Positions 26,612 to 34,761 of a stretch of 64,000 bases of DNA are shown one piece after another. Position 1 is the stretch's first letter, and each line of letters begins with the position of its first letter. A program made the translations under genes and the position numbers. The notes under the pieces are model-generated. The model was given only the letters and a program-made list of their open reading frames with translations, ran no database searches and was not told the origin of the DNA. The stretch is from NCBI GenBank assembly GCA_016296575.1, contig JAEDJA010000002.1:62001-126000 (forward strand), in the 5' to 3' direction. Source of the DNA: Treponema sp. Its GTDB lineage: Bacteria; Spirochaetota; Spirochaetia; Treponematales; Treponemataceae.

Positions 26612-28588
26612 CTATTTTGCCAGTACTTCAGCAAGTTTTTCTGCTGTGAATCCTAAGTACTCTGCAACTTTGTTTGCTGGACCTGAAGTACCGAATCTGT
26701 CGATACAGAAGCAGTCTTCTTTCTTTGCAAACTGGAGCCATTCTGTAGAAATACCAGCTTCTGTACAAACTACGCGTTTTGCATCTCCAATGATAGCTTT
26801 CTGTTCACATTCACAAAGTTTTGAGAATTTTCCAAGATCAGGAACAGAAACAACACGGATTGTTTTTCCAGAAACAAGTGAAGCAGCTTTAAGAGCCATG
26901 TTTACTTCTGAACCAGAAGCCAGGATTGTTACATCAGGAGTTGCTGATCCTTCCTGTACAACGTAAGCACCTTTTGTTGCCATATTTTCTTTCCAGTTTT
27001 TGTCAGCTTTTTCGTAAACTGCAAGTGCCTGGCGTGTGAATGCCATACAAACTGGATGATCTTTTGATGCATAAGCCATGTTCCAAGCCTGCATAGATTC
27101 TTCTGGGTCACCAGGACGGATAGCCTGAACTCCAGGAATTGAGCGGAGAGAACACATTGTTTCGATTGGCTGGTGAGTTGGACCGTCTTCACCAACGTAA
27201 ATTGAGTCGTGTGTGAATACGTAGATAACTGGCTGTTTCATCAAAGAAACAACGCGGAGTGATGGACGGAGGTAGTCAGCAAATACAAGGAAGGTTGCAC
27301 AGAATGGGCGGAGTCCACCGTGGAGTGAGATACCTGCACAAACTGCAGACATTGCGAATTCACGGATACCGTATTCAATTGTGCGTCCTGCGCGGTTAGC
27401 TGGGCTAAATGTACCGTTGTCTGTTGCTTTGAATGCTGTTTTGTTTGGTCCCATAAGGTCAGCAGAACCACCAACCAGGTTAGCAAAACGAGCTGCAATT
27501 ACGTTCAATGCTTTTCCTGAAGCGTCACGTGTAGCACATGCGTCTCCAACTTTGTATTCAACGTCTTTGATTGTTTCGTCTGTTACTTTGTCTGAGTGGT
27601 AAGCATCCCAAAGCTTTGCAAGATCAGGATTTTCTTTTGCCCATTCAGCAAAGGTTGCATTCCAGTCAGACTCTAGCTTAGCAAATTCTGCTTTTTTGTC
27701 TTCGAAGAATTTGTAAGCTTCTGGTACAACATAGAAGTCTTTGTCTGTTGGAAGACCAAGATTTTTTTTAGCCTCAATGATTCCTTCAGCCCCTAGTGGA
27801 GCACCGTGAACGTCAGCTGTATTCTGTTTTGGAGCACCTTTACCAATTACAGATTTGAGCATGATAAGAGATGGTTTGTCTCCGCAAGCTTTTGCATCTG
27901 CTACAAGTTTTGCGATTCCTTCTACATCGTACATGTCTCCACGGAGAACCTGCCATCCGTAAGCTTCGTAACGTTTAGCAATGTCATCTGTGAAAGTAAT
28001 GTCTGTGCATCCGTCAATAGAGATTTTGTTTTCATCGTAGAATACGATGAGTTTTCCAAGTTTAAGATTTCCGGCCAATGAACAGGCTTCAGAAGCAACA
28101 CCTTCCTGAAGACATCCTTCACCAACCAGTGAGTATGTGTAGTGATCTACGATTGTGTGTTTTGGTGTGTTGAATTTTGCAGCAAGCATGCTTTCAGCAA
28201 TAGCCATACCAACAGCCATAGAAACACCCTGTCCCAGTGGACCACCAGTGCATTCTACACCGTCTGTATCACCATATTCTGGGTGACCTGGACAACGTGA
28301 ACCAACCTGACGGAAGTTCTTAATATCATCCATTGTTACATCGTATCCAGCCAAGTGGAGGATACTGTAAAGCAACATTGATCCATGTCCTGCAGAAAGA
28401 ACAAAGCGATCTCGGTCTGCCCATTTTGAATTTGCTGGGTTGTGTTTCATTACTTCGCCATACAAAACAGCGGCTACTTCTGCAGCACCAAGTGGAAGTC
28501 CTGGGTGTCCAGAATTAGCTTTCTGGATTGCATCCATTGAAAGAGAGCGGATTGAAAGAGCTACCGCTTCAATTCCTTTTTTGTCCAT
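26612..28588 (-). CDS. tkt: Transketolase
   Basis: 658 residues, full length. Transfers two-carbon units between sugar phosphates with thiamine diphosphate and Mg, linking the pentose phosphate pathway to glycolysis. Visible motifs: GHPGLPLGAAE near residue 27, SAGHGSMLLYSILHLAGY (about 67), the ThDP/Mg loop GEGCLQEG ... DENKIS (about 153-188), and the C-terminal half YGIREFAMSAV and THDSIYVGEDGPTHQP. The ribosome binding site AGGAG is just upstream. Downstream of a PtsN-like gene with a 27-base gap, so probably co-transcribed. Confidence 0.96.
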   Translation of the reverse strand: MDKKGIEAVALSIRSLSMDAIQKANSGHPGLPLGAAEVAAVLYGEVMKHNPANSKWADRDRFVLSAGHGSMLLYSILHLAGYDVTMDDIKNFRQVGSRCPGHPEYGDTDGVECTGGPLGQGVSMAVGMAIAESMLAAKFNTPKHTIVDHYTYSLVGEGCLQEGVASEACSLAGNLKLGKLIVFYDENKISIDGCTDITFTDDIAKRYEAYGWQVLRGDMYDVEGIAKLVADAKACGDKPSLIMLKSVIGKGAPKQNTADVHGAPLGAEGIIEAKKNLGLPTDKDFYVVPEAYKFFEDKKAEFAKLESDWNATFAEWAKENPDLAKLWDAYHSDKVTDETIKDVEYKVGDACATRDASGKALNVIAARFANLVGGSADLMGPNKTAFKATDNGTFSPANRAGRTIEYGIREFAMSAVCAGISLHGGLRPFCATFLVFADYLRPSLRVVSLMKQPVIYVFTHDSIYVGEDGPTHQPIETMCSLRSIPGVQAIRPGDPEESMQAWNMAYASKDHPVCMAFTRQALAVYEKADKNWKENMATKGAYVVQEGSATPDVTILASGSEVNMALKAASLVSGKTIRVVSVPDLGKFSKLCECEQKAIIGDAKRVVCTEAGISTEWLQFAKKEDCFCIDRFGTSGPANKVAEYLGFTAEKLAEVLAK

Positions 28589-28615
28589 TATATACTCCTA
28601 TAATATAGAAAAGGT

Positions 28616-29092
28616 TTATTTATCCAATTCTTTAATTTCGTTTAATAACTGTACTTCAGTTGCCTTATTTTCCAAAAGTTTACGGAAAGAAGGTTTGCGG
28701 AACTGTTCCACCAATCCTGAAAGTACTTTAAGATGTGTCTGTGAGTTCGATGTAAGAAGAATAAACATTGTGCTAACTTTTCTTTCATCTGGAGCACTCA
28801 TATCAATTGGTTCTTTCAAATAAACAACAACGATACGCTGTTCCTCATCATCCTTCATAATAGGAGCACGGGCATGTGGAAGTGCAATTGCATTTCCTAC
28901 AGCTGTACTCAAAATATCTTCACGTGCACACAATGCATTATACAGATTTTCACGATTCATACTATCGGGTAAATTCATCATTTTACAAACGTTGGCATAT
29001 ACTTCTTTTGCAGTAGATCCTTCAGCATCCTTAATGATTCCTCCCTTGTGAATCAGATCTGCCAGAAGTTGGTTTGTGTCTTTTTCTTCCAT
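28616..29092 (-). CDS. ptsN: PTS EIIA domain protein, PtsN-like
   Basis: 158 residues. EIIA(fructose/Ntr) fold, with the phospho-accepting His73 in the ALPHAR motif and the STMFILL segment. No EIIB or EIIC domain is present and no PTS transporter is in the window, which favours a regulatory EIIA-Ntr over sugar transport; treponemes are known to keep regulatory PTS parts without permeases. It lies between an unknown 483-residue gene (28-base gap) and tkt. Confidence 0.85.
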   Translation of the reverse strand: MEEKDTNQLLADLIHKGGIIKDAEGSTAKEVYANVCKMMNLPDSMNRENLYNALCAREDILSTAVGNAIALPHARAPIMKDDEEQRIVVVYLKEPIDMSAPDERKVSTMFILLTSNSQTHLKVLSGLVEQFRKPSFRKLLENKATEVQLLNEIKELDK

Positions 29093-29120
29093 TTATTTAC
29101 CTCTCTTTTATATCTTTTAC

Positions 29121-30572
29121 CTATTTAACTATTTTAAAAATACTTTTATTTTGAGCAGTTGTATCAATTTTCAAGTCGTATTTTATATCTTCAAGAGTTT
29201 CCATCATTCCGTCAATTGACAGCAGTATTTCCTCGCCTTCATGAACAAATCTTGATGGAAAATTTTCCATTTCCTCAACCATTCTTAAAAGATGATCAGA
29301 TATCTGAACCAGTATTATCAGCGAATTTTGAGGCAGTTCCACCAAATCAACTTCATCGTACACCAACGTACACATTAGATTTCGTACCTCCAAGAAGAAA
29401 GGCAACAATCGTTTTCTAAGCGGAGCAATCTCAATATCGTTAAATTTCAGATAGTCTTTTAAAATTATACTCGTTCTTTTCTTCAAATTCAACAAGATAA
29501 ATTTCTTCTCATTATCTGTCAAACTGATACATGCCGGAGTTATTTTTTCACGGAGTTCTTCGTAATCAATTTCCTTTCCATGAGTCCTGACTTCTTCCTT
29601 GATAATTGCGTTAAAAACCGGCTCGGAAAAAAACTGCTCAATTTCTGGAATACGATGAAGTCCTGCAAGCTCCCTATTCCAAGGTCCTACGTACGGAATC
29701 TCCTCTTTGCATTTCCATATTCGAGATTCAACTCCATAAGGCTTAAAACCAATTTCTTCTGTATATTTCAAAAATTCTTCACAGGAACCACAGTTCAATT
29801 TACATAAAGTCTGCTGTTCTTCAAGAAATAAATAAGCCAGCTGAGATTCAATTGATGCACAAGGACCTATTTTTTCAATAATCCGCAAAAGACCTGTTTC
29901 AAAATCTTTATACCACTGAACTCTTTCCATTGCAGATTCAGTTATAGCACTTGCCTTTGATCCCGGAAGAAAAGAAACTTCAATTACACTTTCTGCCCAG
30001 TCAATTACACGACCAATAATCCTGTCACCATATTGATAACCATTTTCGATAAGTGGTTTTAGTGAGAATCCTGTAAGTCGAACAGTTGCAGGAAGTTGAT
30101 TTTGCTTAAACGATGCAACATTGAACTTGTCATTTGCCGGGTCATCAAAAATATAAGGCATAATATAACCTTCACCCAACAGCGAATGGATATCCATGGC
30201 AAGATTTGTTGTTATTTCCACTTCAACTCGTGGAAGCATTTTCCCATAAGAAATCAGTTTTGCATTATATGGATATTCCCCAGGACTTAAAAATGGCATA
30301 AAACGGTGACCAGGCACAAAAGCTTCTGCCTGAAATTCTTCAAGAGTAGGTTTAAAACTAAAAATCCGGTTAGTAAAGGCTCCTGCTCTACTGATGAACA
30401 TATCATTTTGTAATACGAAAATGAAATCATTATCATACAATATTGATTTAACATCATCTTCCGTACACTTAATCTTCTGATCAGTAAGATAATTTCGTAA
30501 TTCTGCTACAGAGAAAGGATTCAGATGTGTTCTAAAAAAAGAATCGAGAGCCTTTGGAATATTTTTTTCCAT
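29121..30572 (-). CDS. Conserved-looking protein of unknown function with N-terminal winged-helix-like region
   Basis: 483 residues from the ATG at 30572; the TTG one codon earlier is less likely. Not recognised. Residues about 10-60 (PFSVAELRNYLTDQKIKCTEDDVKSILY) look like a winged-helix fold. A middle region has a CKLNCGSCEEFL cysteine cluster and many acidic/aromatic residues, and the C-terminus is helical. No signal peptide, so cytoplasmic. It starts a few bases after the CBS-domain gene stop (30576) and precedes ptsN, so it is in one operon and may be regulatory. Confidence 0.65.
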   Translation of the reverse strand: MEKNIPKALDSFFRTHLNPFSVAELRNYLTDQKIKCTEDDVKSILYDNDFIFVLQNDMFISRAGAFTNRIFSFKPTLEEFQAEAFVPGHRFMPFLSPGEYPYNAKLISYGKMLPRVEVEITTNLAMDIHSLLGEGYIMPYIFDDPANDKFNVASFKQNQLPATVRLTGFSLKPLIENGYQYGDRIIGRVIDWAESVIEVSFLPGSKASAITESAMERVQWYKDFETGLLRIIEKIGPCASIESQLAYLFLEEQQTLCKLNCGSCEEFLKYTEEIGFKPYGVESRIWKCKEEIPYVGPWNRELAGLHRIPEIEQFFSEPVFNAIIKEEVRTHGKEIDYEELREKITPACISLTDNEKKFILLNLKKRTSIILKDYLKFNDIEIAPLRKRLLPFFLEVRNLMCTLVYDEVDLVELPQNSLIILVQISDHLLRMVEEMENFPSRFVHEGEEILLSIDGMMETLEDIKYDLKIDTTAQNKSIFKIVK

Positions 30573-30575
30573 CAA

Positions 30576-31220
30576 TTAAACAGTTCTCACATCAATTACA
30601 GCACAGCCAACATCATCAAGAAGAGATTTCATCTGTTCTTCATTGATACCAGTTGCCTTAATTGTACTACGTCTCTGTCCTTTTTCTTTTGTATCTCGAG
30701 TTACCAGGGCGATTAAGTTTCCATTTAATTCAGCAATTTTTGTAACGATTTTTGCAAGTTCACCAGGCTTATCTGACTGACTAATTACAGCTCGAACTCC
30801 ACTTACTCCAGCGCTAAACATATCAGTAAACAAAGTAAAAAGATCGCTTTCTGTAACAATTCCAACAAGTAAATCATCTTTTACAATAGGTATACAACCA
30901 ATATTATTGTCTACCATTACTTTGGCTGCTTCTTCTACCACTGTATCTTCATCAAGAGAGATTACATTTTTTGTCATAAATTTTTCACATGTAAGTTTTG
31001 AAAGAAGATAACCAATTTCAAACATATCAAGTGTAGTTGCTTCAGATGGAAGTGCCTTAGTAATGTCATTCTTAGTAATGATTCCAACCAGACGTTTAGA
31101 ACTATCCAAAACAGGAAGTTTATTAATTCCATGCTGAGACATTAAAGCTTTAGCCTGAGTTACTGATGTATTTGGTTCAACAGAAATTACATTTTTTGTC
31201 ATTACACTTTTTACTAACAT
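30576..31220 (-). CDS. CBS-CBS protein with C-terminal ACT-like domain
   Basis: 214 residues from the ATG at 31220, where GGAGG lies 6 bases upstream. A longer in-frame start at 31346 adds a hydrophobic stretch through the AT-rich leader and is rejected. Two CBS motifs (MTKNVISVEPNTSVTQAK and FMTKNVISLDEDTVVEEA) fill residues 1-125. The C-terminal part (SDKPGELAKIVTKIAELNGN) resembles an ACT domain, giving an AcuB-like layout of ligand-sensing modules (nucleotide plus possibly amino acid). The ligand is unknown. First gene of the minus-strand group leading to tkt. Confidence 0.85.
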   Translation of the reverse strand: MLVKSVMTKNVISVEPNTSVTQAKALMSQHGINKLPVLDSSKRLVGIITKNDITKALPSEATTLDMFEIGYLLSKLTCEKFMTKNVISLDEDTVVEEAAKVMVDNNIGCIPIVKDDLLVGIVTESDLFTLFTDMFSAGVSGVRAVISQSDKPGELAKIVTKIAELNGNLIALVTRDTKEKGQRRSTIKATGINEEQMKSLLDDVGCAVIDVRTV

Positions 31221-31290
31221 ATAAGCCTCCAAAATAATGAAAAAAATAATATATAGTTTAAATTTAATAATAAACAGTAATAAAAGCAAA

Positions 31291-31323
31291 CAAAAAAACC
31301 ACTTCATGGAACTGAAGTGGTTT
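31291..31323 (-). terminator. Rho-independent terminator of the ribosomal protein operon
   Basis: Perfect 10-bp stem AACCACTTCA (31297-31306) / TGAAGTGGTT (31313-31322) with a 6-base loop. On the minus strand it is followed by a T-run (complement of A 31292-31298). It lies 45 bases beyond the stop of the last operon gene. Confidence 0.9.
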
Positions 31324-31367
31324 ACAAGCAAGATTGATGCACTCAATATAGTGCTGAATCAGTCAGA

Positions 31368-31592
31368 TTATTCTTCTGCTGGTGCTTCTTCAGCTGCAGG
31401 AGCAGCTGCTGCAACTTCAGCGCGAGCCTTATTTTTAAGGTTAGCGTTACAGAATTTACAGATATTTACTGTCTGACCGTCAATTTCTTTTTCATAAAGA
31501 ACTTTGATGTTTTCATTCTTGCAGATTGGGCAAGTGCCTCGTCCTTTAGCAGGCAATGTTCTGATTCCTGCTCCACGATGGTTCTTTGACAT
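31368..31592 (-). CDS. Small zinc-ribbon protein at the end of the ribosomal operon
   Basis: 74 residues. Two CxxC pairs, CPIC and CKFC about 24 residues apart, form a probable zinc ribbon, followed by an Ala/Glu/Pro-rich tail. The N-terminal part is basic (MSKNHRGAGIRTLPAKGRG). The ribosome binding site AAGGAG overlaps the end of rplQ, three bases away. It is not one of the standard ribosomal proteins: the spacing does not match L31, L32 or L33. The genomic position suggests a ribosome-associated or RNA-binding role; this is inference. Confidence 0.7.
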   Translation of the reverse strand: MSKNHRGAGIRTLPAKGRGTCPICKNENIKVLYEKEIDGQTVNICKFCNANLKNKARAEVAAAAPAAEEAPAEE

Positions 31593-31594
31593 AC

Positions 31595-32080
31595 TTACTC
31601 CTTGTCAGCTTCAGCTGCAGCAGGTTTTTTAGCTGCTTTTTTTGCTTCAGCTTTAGCTTTTGGTGCAGCTTTTTTTGTTTCTTTTTTTGCTGGTTTTTCT
31701 TCAGCAGCTGAACCATTGTCCAGTTTGTAGTCAACCAGTTCAAGGATAACAACATCAGCAGCATCACCCTGGCGGTATCCCATTTTAAGAACACGAGTGT
31801 ATCCACCATTGCGTTCTGCCATGCGAGGTGCAATTTCTGTGAAAAGTTTATTCAAAATTTTTTCATCTGCAATAAACTTTGCAACTTCGCGGCGATTGTG
31901 AACACTGTCCACTTTAGCTCTTGTGATAAGTTTTTCTGCCTTACGACGAACTTCAAGAGCCTTTGATTTAGTTGTAGTAATTCTCTCATATCTAAAAAGA
32001 GAAGTTACCATATTACGAGTCATAGCACGTCTGTGTGCTGTGGTACGTGAAAGCGGATTAAAACCAATTTTATGATTCAT
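31595..32080 (-). CDS. rplQ: 50S ribosomal protein L17 with Lys/Ala-rich tail
   Basis: 161 residues; a standard L17 core of about 120 residues (MNHKIGFNPLSRTTAHRRAM start, MAERNGGYTRVLKMGYRQGD near the end). A roughly 40-residue C-terminal extension of Lys, Ala, Glu and Pro follows, longer than in most bacteria. The start overlaps the rpoA 3' end by 11 bases. Confidence 0.95.
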   Translation of the reverse strand: MNHKIGFNPLSRTTAHRRAMTRNMVTSLFRYERITTTKSKALEVRRKAEKLITRAKVDSVHNRREVAKFIADEKILNKLFTEIAPRMAERNGGYTRVLKMGYRQGDAADVVILELVDYKLDNGSAAEEKPAKKETKKAAPKAKAEAKKAAKKPAAAEADKE

Positions 32081-33125
32081 CTGTTTCTTCCTTCTGCTTT
32101 GTTATATTGGCAGCGTTCTTCAGATGACTATAATCTGTCATGCCTAAAGTAAGGTTCCAGTCAAGGAGCTTTTCTTTAATTTCGGCAAGACTCTTTTTAC
32201 CAAAGTTACGTGTCTTTGCGATGTCATCTTCAGTCTTTTTAGTTAATTCACCGATTGTTCGGATGTTTGCATTTTTCAAACAGTTAGAAGATCGAACTGA
32301 AAGTTCAAGTTCTTCAACTGACATGTTCAGAAGCTTCTGAATTCCTTCATCAGTTTCATCACCATCATCTGAACCGAGAATATCTTTATCATTGAAGTTT
32401 ACGAAAATAGCAAAATGATCTTTTGCAATTTTTGCAGCTTCAGCCAAAGCATCTTCCGGTGCAATAGTTCCATCAGTCCAAATCTCAAGAACCAGTTTAT
32501 CGTAGTCATTTCTCTGACCTACACGGCATGGTTCAATTGAATATTTTACTTTTGGTACAGGAGTAAAGATTGCATCCATTGGAATTGTACCAACAACTTC
32601 AATGTAGTGTTCATTTACTTCAGCAGGAACATATCCACGTCCAAGGTCAACCTGAATTTCAACATCAAGATGTGCACCTTCCATCATAGTGAAGATTACA
32701 ACATCTGTTGTCATTACTTCAATCTGGCCTTCTTTGAACAAGTCCTGACTTTTTACTACTCCAGGACCTTTAAATTCATAAAGAATCGTGTCCTGTTCGA
32801 GATCGTTTGGTAAACGGAAACGAATCTGTTTCAGTGTATTGATAATTTCAAGTGTATCTTCAGATACATGTGGAATAGTTCCGAATTCACTAGAAATAAT
32901 CTGTGCAACACCATCTTCATTGTACGAAGTAATTCTTATAGAAGTTACAGCGTAACCCTGAATAGATGACAGAAGTACTCTGCGGAGTGTATTTCCAACA
33001 GTTGTTCCGAATCCTGTTTCAAAAGGATATGCAGTAAATTTACCGTAGTTCGGATTTGTACTAATGTGTTCAAATGAAATGCTTTTAGGTTTTTTGAAAC
33101 CCTTGAGCAGATTTTTGCGAGCCAT
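32070..33125 (-). CDS. rpoA: DNA-directed RNA polymerase subunit alpha
   Basis: 351 residues. The N-terminal domain (assembly with beta/beta') shows FGTTVGNTLRRVLLSSIQGYAVT. The C-terminal domain binds UP elements and activators (LELSVRSSNCLKNANIRTIGEL). Between rpsD and rplQ as in the canonical alpha operon, it overlaps rplQ by 11 bases. Confidence 0.97.
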   Translation of the reverse strand: MARKNLLKGFKKPKSISFEHISTNPNYGKFTAYPFETGFGTTVGNTLRRVLLSSIQGYAVTSIRITSYNEDGVAQIISSEFGTIPHVSEDTLEIINTLKQIRFRLPNDLEQDTILYEFKGPGVVKSQDLFKEGQIEVMTTDVVIFTMMEGAHLDVEIQVDLGRGYVPAEVNEHYIEVVGTIPMDAIFTPVPKVKYSIEPCRVGQRNDYDKLVLEIWTDGTIAPEDALAEAAKIAKDHFAIFVNFNDKDILGSDDGDETDEGIQKLLNMSVEELELSVRSSNCLKNANIRTIGELTKKTEDDIAKTRNFGKKSLAEIKEKLLDWNLTLGMTDYSHLKNAANITKQKEETDES

Positions 33126-33140
33126 CTGAACTCCTTATAA

Positions 33141-33734
33141 TTATTTAGAATAGAATTCAACTATGAGGTTTTCTTTAACTTCGTAGTCGATATCTTCCTT
33201 CGTTGCCAATGCAATAACTTTTCCAGAGAAGTTATCACGATCAACTTCAAGCCAAGATGGAACAATTCTGTCACCATTTTTTGCAAGAATCAATTTGATT
33301 CCAGAAGCTGATCTGCTCTTTTCTTTGATAGATACAACGTCGTTTACTTTTACAAGATAAGATGGAATATCTACTTTAGAACCATTAACAGTAATGTGTC
33401 CGTGAGTTACCATCTGGCGAGCTTCGTTACGAGTTTTTGCAAATCCGCAGCGATAAACTACGTTATCAAGACGTGATTCCAAAATCTGCAGAAGGTTAAC
33501 ACCAGTAATTCCCTGACGTTTTGTAGCAAGAACATAGTAGTTGCGGAACTGGCGTTCAAGAACACCGTAGATGAAACGTACTTTCTGTTTTTCATCTAAC
33601 TGAATTCCGTATTCTGACTTTTTACGTCTTGTTTCTTTCTGATTTCTTTTTGGTTCTTTATCGTAACCCATTACTCTAGGACTGATTCCCAAAGCTTTAC
33701 ATCTTTTTAAGATAGGCTGTGTACTTCTTCCCAT
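33141..33734 (-). CDS. rpsD: 30S ribosomal protein S4
   Basis: 197 residues with the S4 domain RLDNVVYRCGFAKTRNEARQ followed by GHITVNG. The N-terminus lacks the four-Cys zinc finger of some S4 proteins. Primary 16S binder; in E. coli also the alpha-operon repressor. Nineteen bases after rpsK. Confidence 0.97.
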   Translation of the reverse strand: MGRSTQPILKRCKALGISPRVMGYDKEPKRNQKETRRKKSEYGIQLDEKQKVRFIYGVLERQFRNYYVLATKRQGITGVNLLQILESRLDNVVYRCGFAKTRNEARQMVTHGHITVNGSKVDIPSYLVKVNDVVSIKEKSRSASGIKLILAKNGDRIVPSWLEVDRDNFSGKVIALATKEDIDYEVKENLIVEFYSK

Positions 33735-33752
33735 TGTCTTAAATCTCCTAAA

Positions 33753-34133
33753 CTACATACGACGAGTTTTGCGAGGGCGGCAACCATTGTGTGGGATTGG
33801 AGTAACATCAGAGATTGATTTTACTTTAAGACCCAATGCACCAAGAGCACGGATAGCATTTTCGCGACCCATACCAGGACCCTTTACAAAAACGTGAACT
33901 TCACGCAAGCCGTAACTTGCTGCCTTCTGAACTGCTGTTTCAGCAACAGTCTGAGCGGCAAACGGAGTAGATTTTTTTGCTCCGCGGAAACCAAGACCAC
34001 CTGAAGAAGCCCATGCCAAAGCATTACCTTTCAGGTCTGTTATTGTTACGATAGTATTATTGAACGTAGCCTGAATGTATACGTTACCTTCAAATACGCT
34101 CTTCTTTTCCTTTCGTTTTTTAACGGTAGCCAC
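33753..34133 (-). CDS. rpsK: 30S ribosomal protein S11
   Basis: 126 residues, platform protein of the small subunit. ATFNNTIVTITDLKGNALAW and the C-terminal TPIPHNGCRPRKTRRM are diagnostic. In alpha operon order between rpsM and rpsD. Confidence 0.97.
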   Translation of the reverse strand: MATVKKRKEKKSVFEGNVYIQATFNNTIVTITDLKGNALAWASSGGLGFRGAKKSTPFAAQTVAETAVQKAASYGLREVHVFVKGPGMGRENAIRALGALGLKVKSISDVTPIPHNGCRPRKTRRM

Positions 34134-34149
34134 TTATTTTTCCTCCGCC

Positions 34150-34515
34150 TTATTTCTTCTTGTTAGCAACAGTCTTTTTCTTACCTTTTCGTGTACGAGC
34201 GTTTGTACGTGTGCGCTGTCCGCGAACTGGAAGACCTCGTCTGTGACGAAGACCACGATAGCAGCCAATGTCGATAAGACGTTTCAAGTTTAAACCGATT
34301 TCTGAACGAAGACGTCCTTCAACTTTAAATTCAGCGTCAATAATTTCGCGAATTTTGTTGAGTTCATCCTGAGAAAGATCATTCATCATCTTTTCAGTAT
34401 CAACTTTTGCTTCTTCACAAATCTTTTTTGCCGATGAACGGCCGATACCATAAATATAAGTTAATGCGATACCTACATGTTTATTAGGGATATCAACTCC
34501 CGCAATTCGAGCCAT
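34150..34515 (-). CDS. rpsM: 30S ribosomal protein S13
   Basis: 121 residues. ARIAGVDIPNKHVGIALTYI at the N-terminus and GLRHRRGLPVRGQRT near the C-terminus identify S13, which contacts the P-site tRNA and head bridges. Sixteen bases downstream of rpmJ. Confidence 0.97.
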   Translation of the reverse strand: MARIAGVDIPNKHVGIALTYIYGIGRSSAKKICEEAKVDTEKMMNDLSQDELNKIREIIDAEFKVEGRLRSEIGLNLKRLIDIGCYRGLRHRRGLPVRGQRTRTNARTRKGKKKTVANKKK

Positions 34516-34531
34516 CTGCGTTACTCCTTAC

Positions 34532-34645
34532 TTAGCCTTGTCTCTGCTTATGTTTCGGGTTTGAACAAATGATGCGGATTACACCGTTTCTTTTGATAAC
34601 CTTGCATTTGTCACAGATAGGTTTTACACTGGTTCGTACTTTCAT
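34532..34645 (-). CDS. rpmJ: 50S ribosomal protein L36 (zinc-binding form)
   Basis: 37 residues, MKVRTSVKPICDKCK at the start, with zinc ligands Cys11, Cys14, Cys27 and His32. Ends KHKQRQG. Located between secY and rpsM, as in many bacteria; no infA, adk or map lies between secY and rpmJ. Confidence 0.95.
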   Translation of the reverse strand: MKVRTSVKPICDKCKVIKRNGVIRIICSNPKHKQRQG

Positions 34646-34668
34646 TTAAAAGCCCCCATGAGAATTCT

Positions 34669-34707
34669 TACCAGTTTATAGCACCTCGCAATGAGAGCAA
34701 ACTGGTA
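34669..34707 (-). other. Hairpin between secY and rpmJ
   Basis: TACCAGTTT (34669-34677) and AAACTGGTA (34699-34707) form a perfect 9-bp stem with a small inner CTC/GAG stem. No U-run follows, so partial attenuation, RNA processing or a stabiliser are possible. It lies in the 116-base secY-rpmJ gap, the largest gap in the distal half of the operon. Confidence 0.45.
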
Positions 34708-34761
34708 ATAGCTACTATAGCATAAATTCCCACTTCTTTTCTACTGGTTAATCACTAAATT

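Noticed and set aside
31221..31346. N-terminal hydrophobic extension of the CBS-domain protein
   Set aside because: AT-rich leader overlapping the ribosomal operon terminator; GGAGG supports the ATG at 31220.
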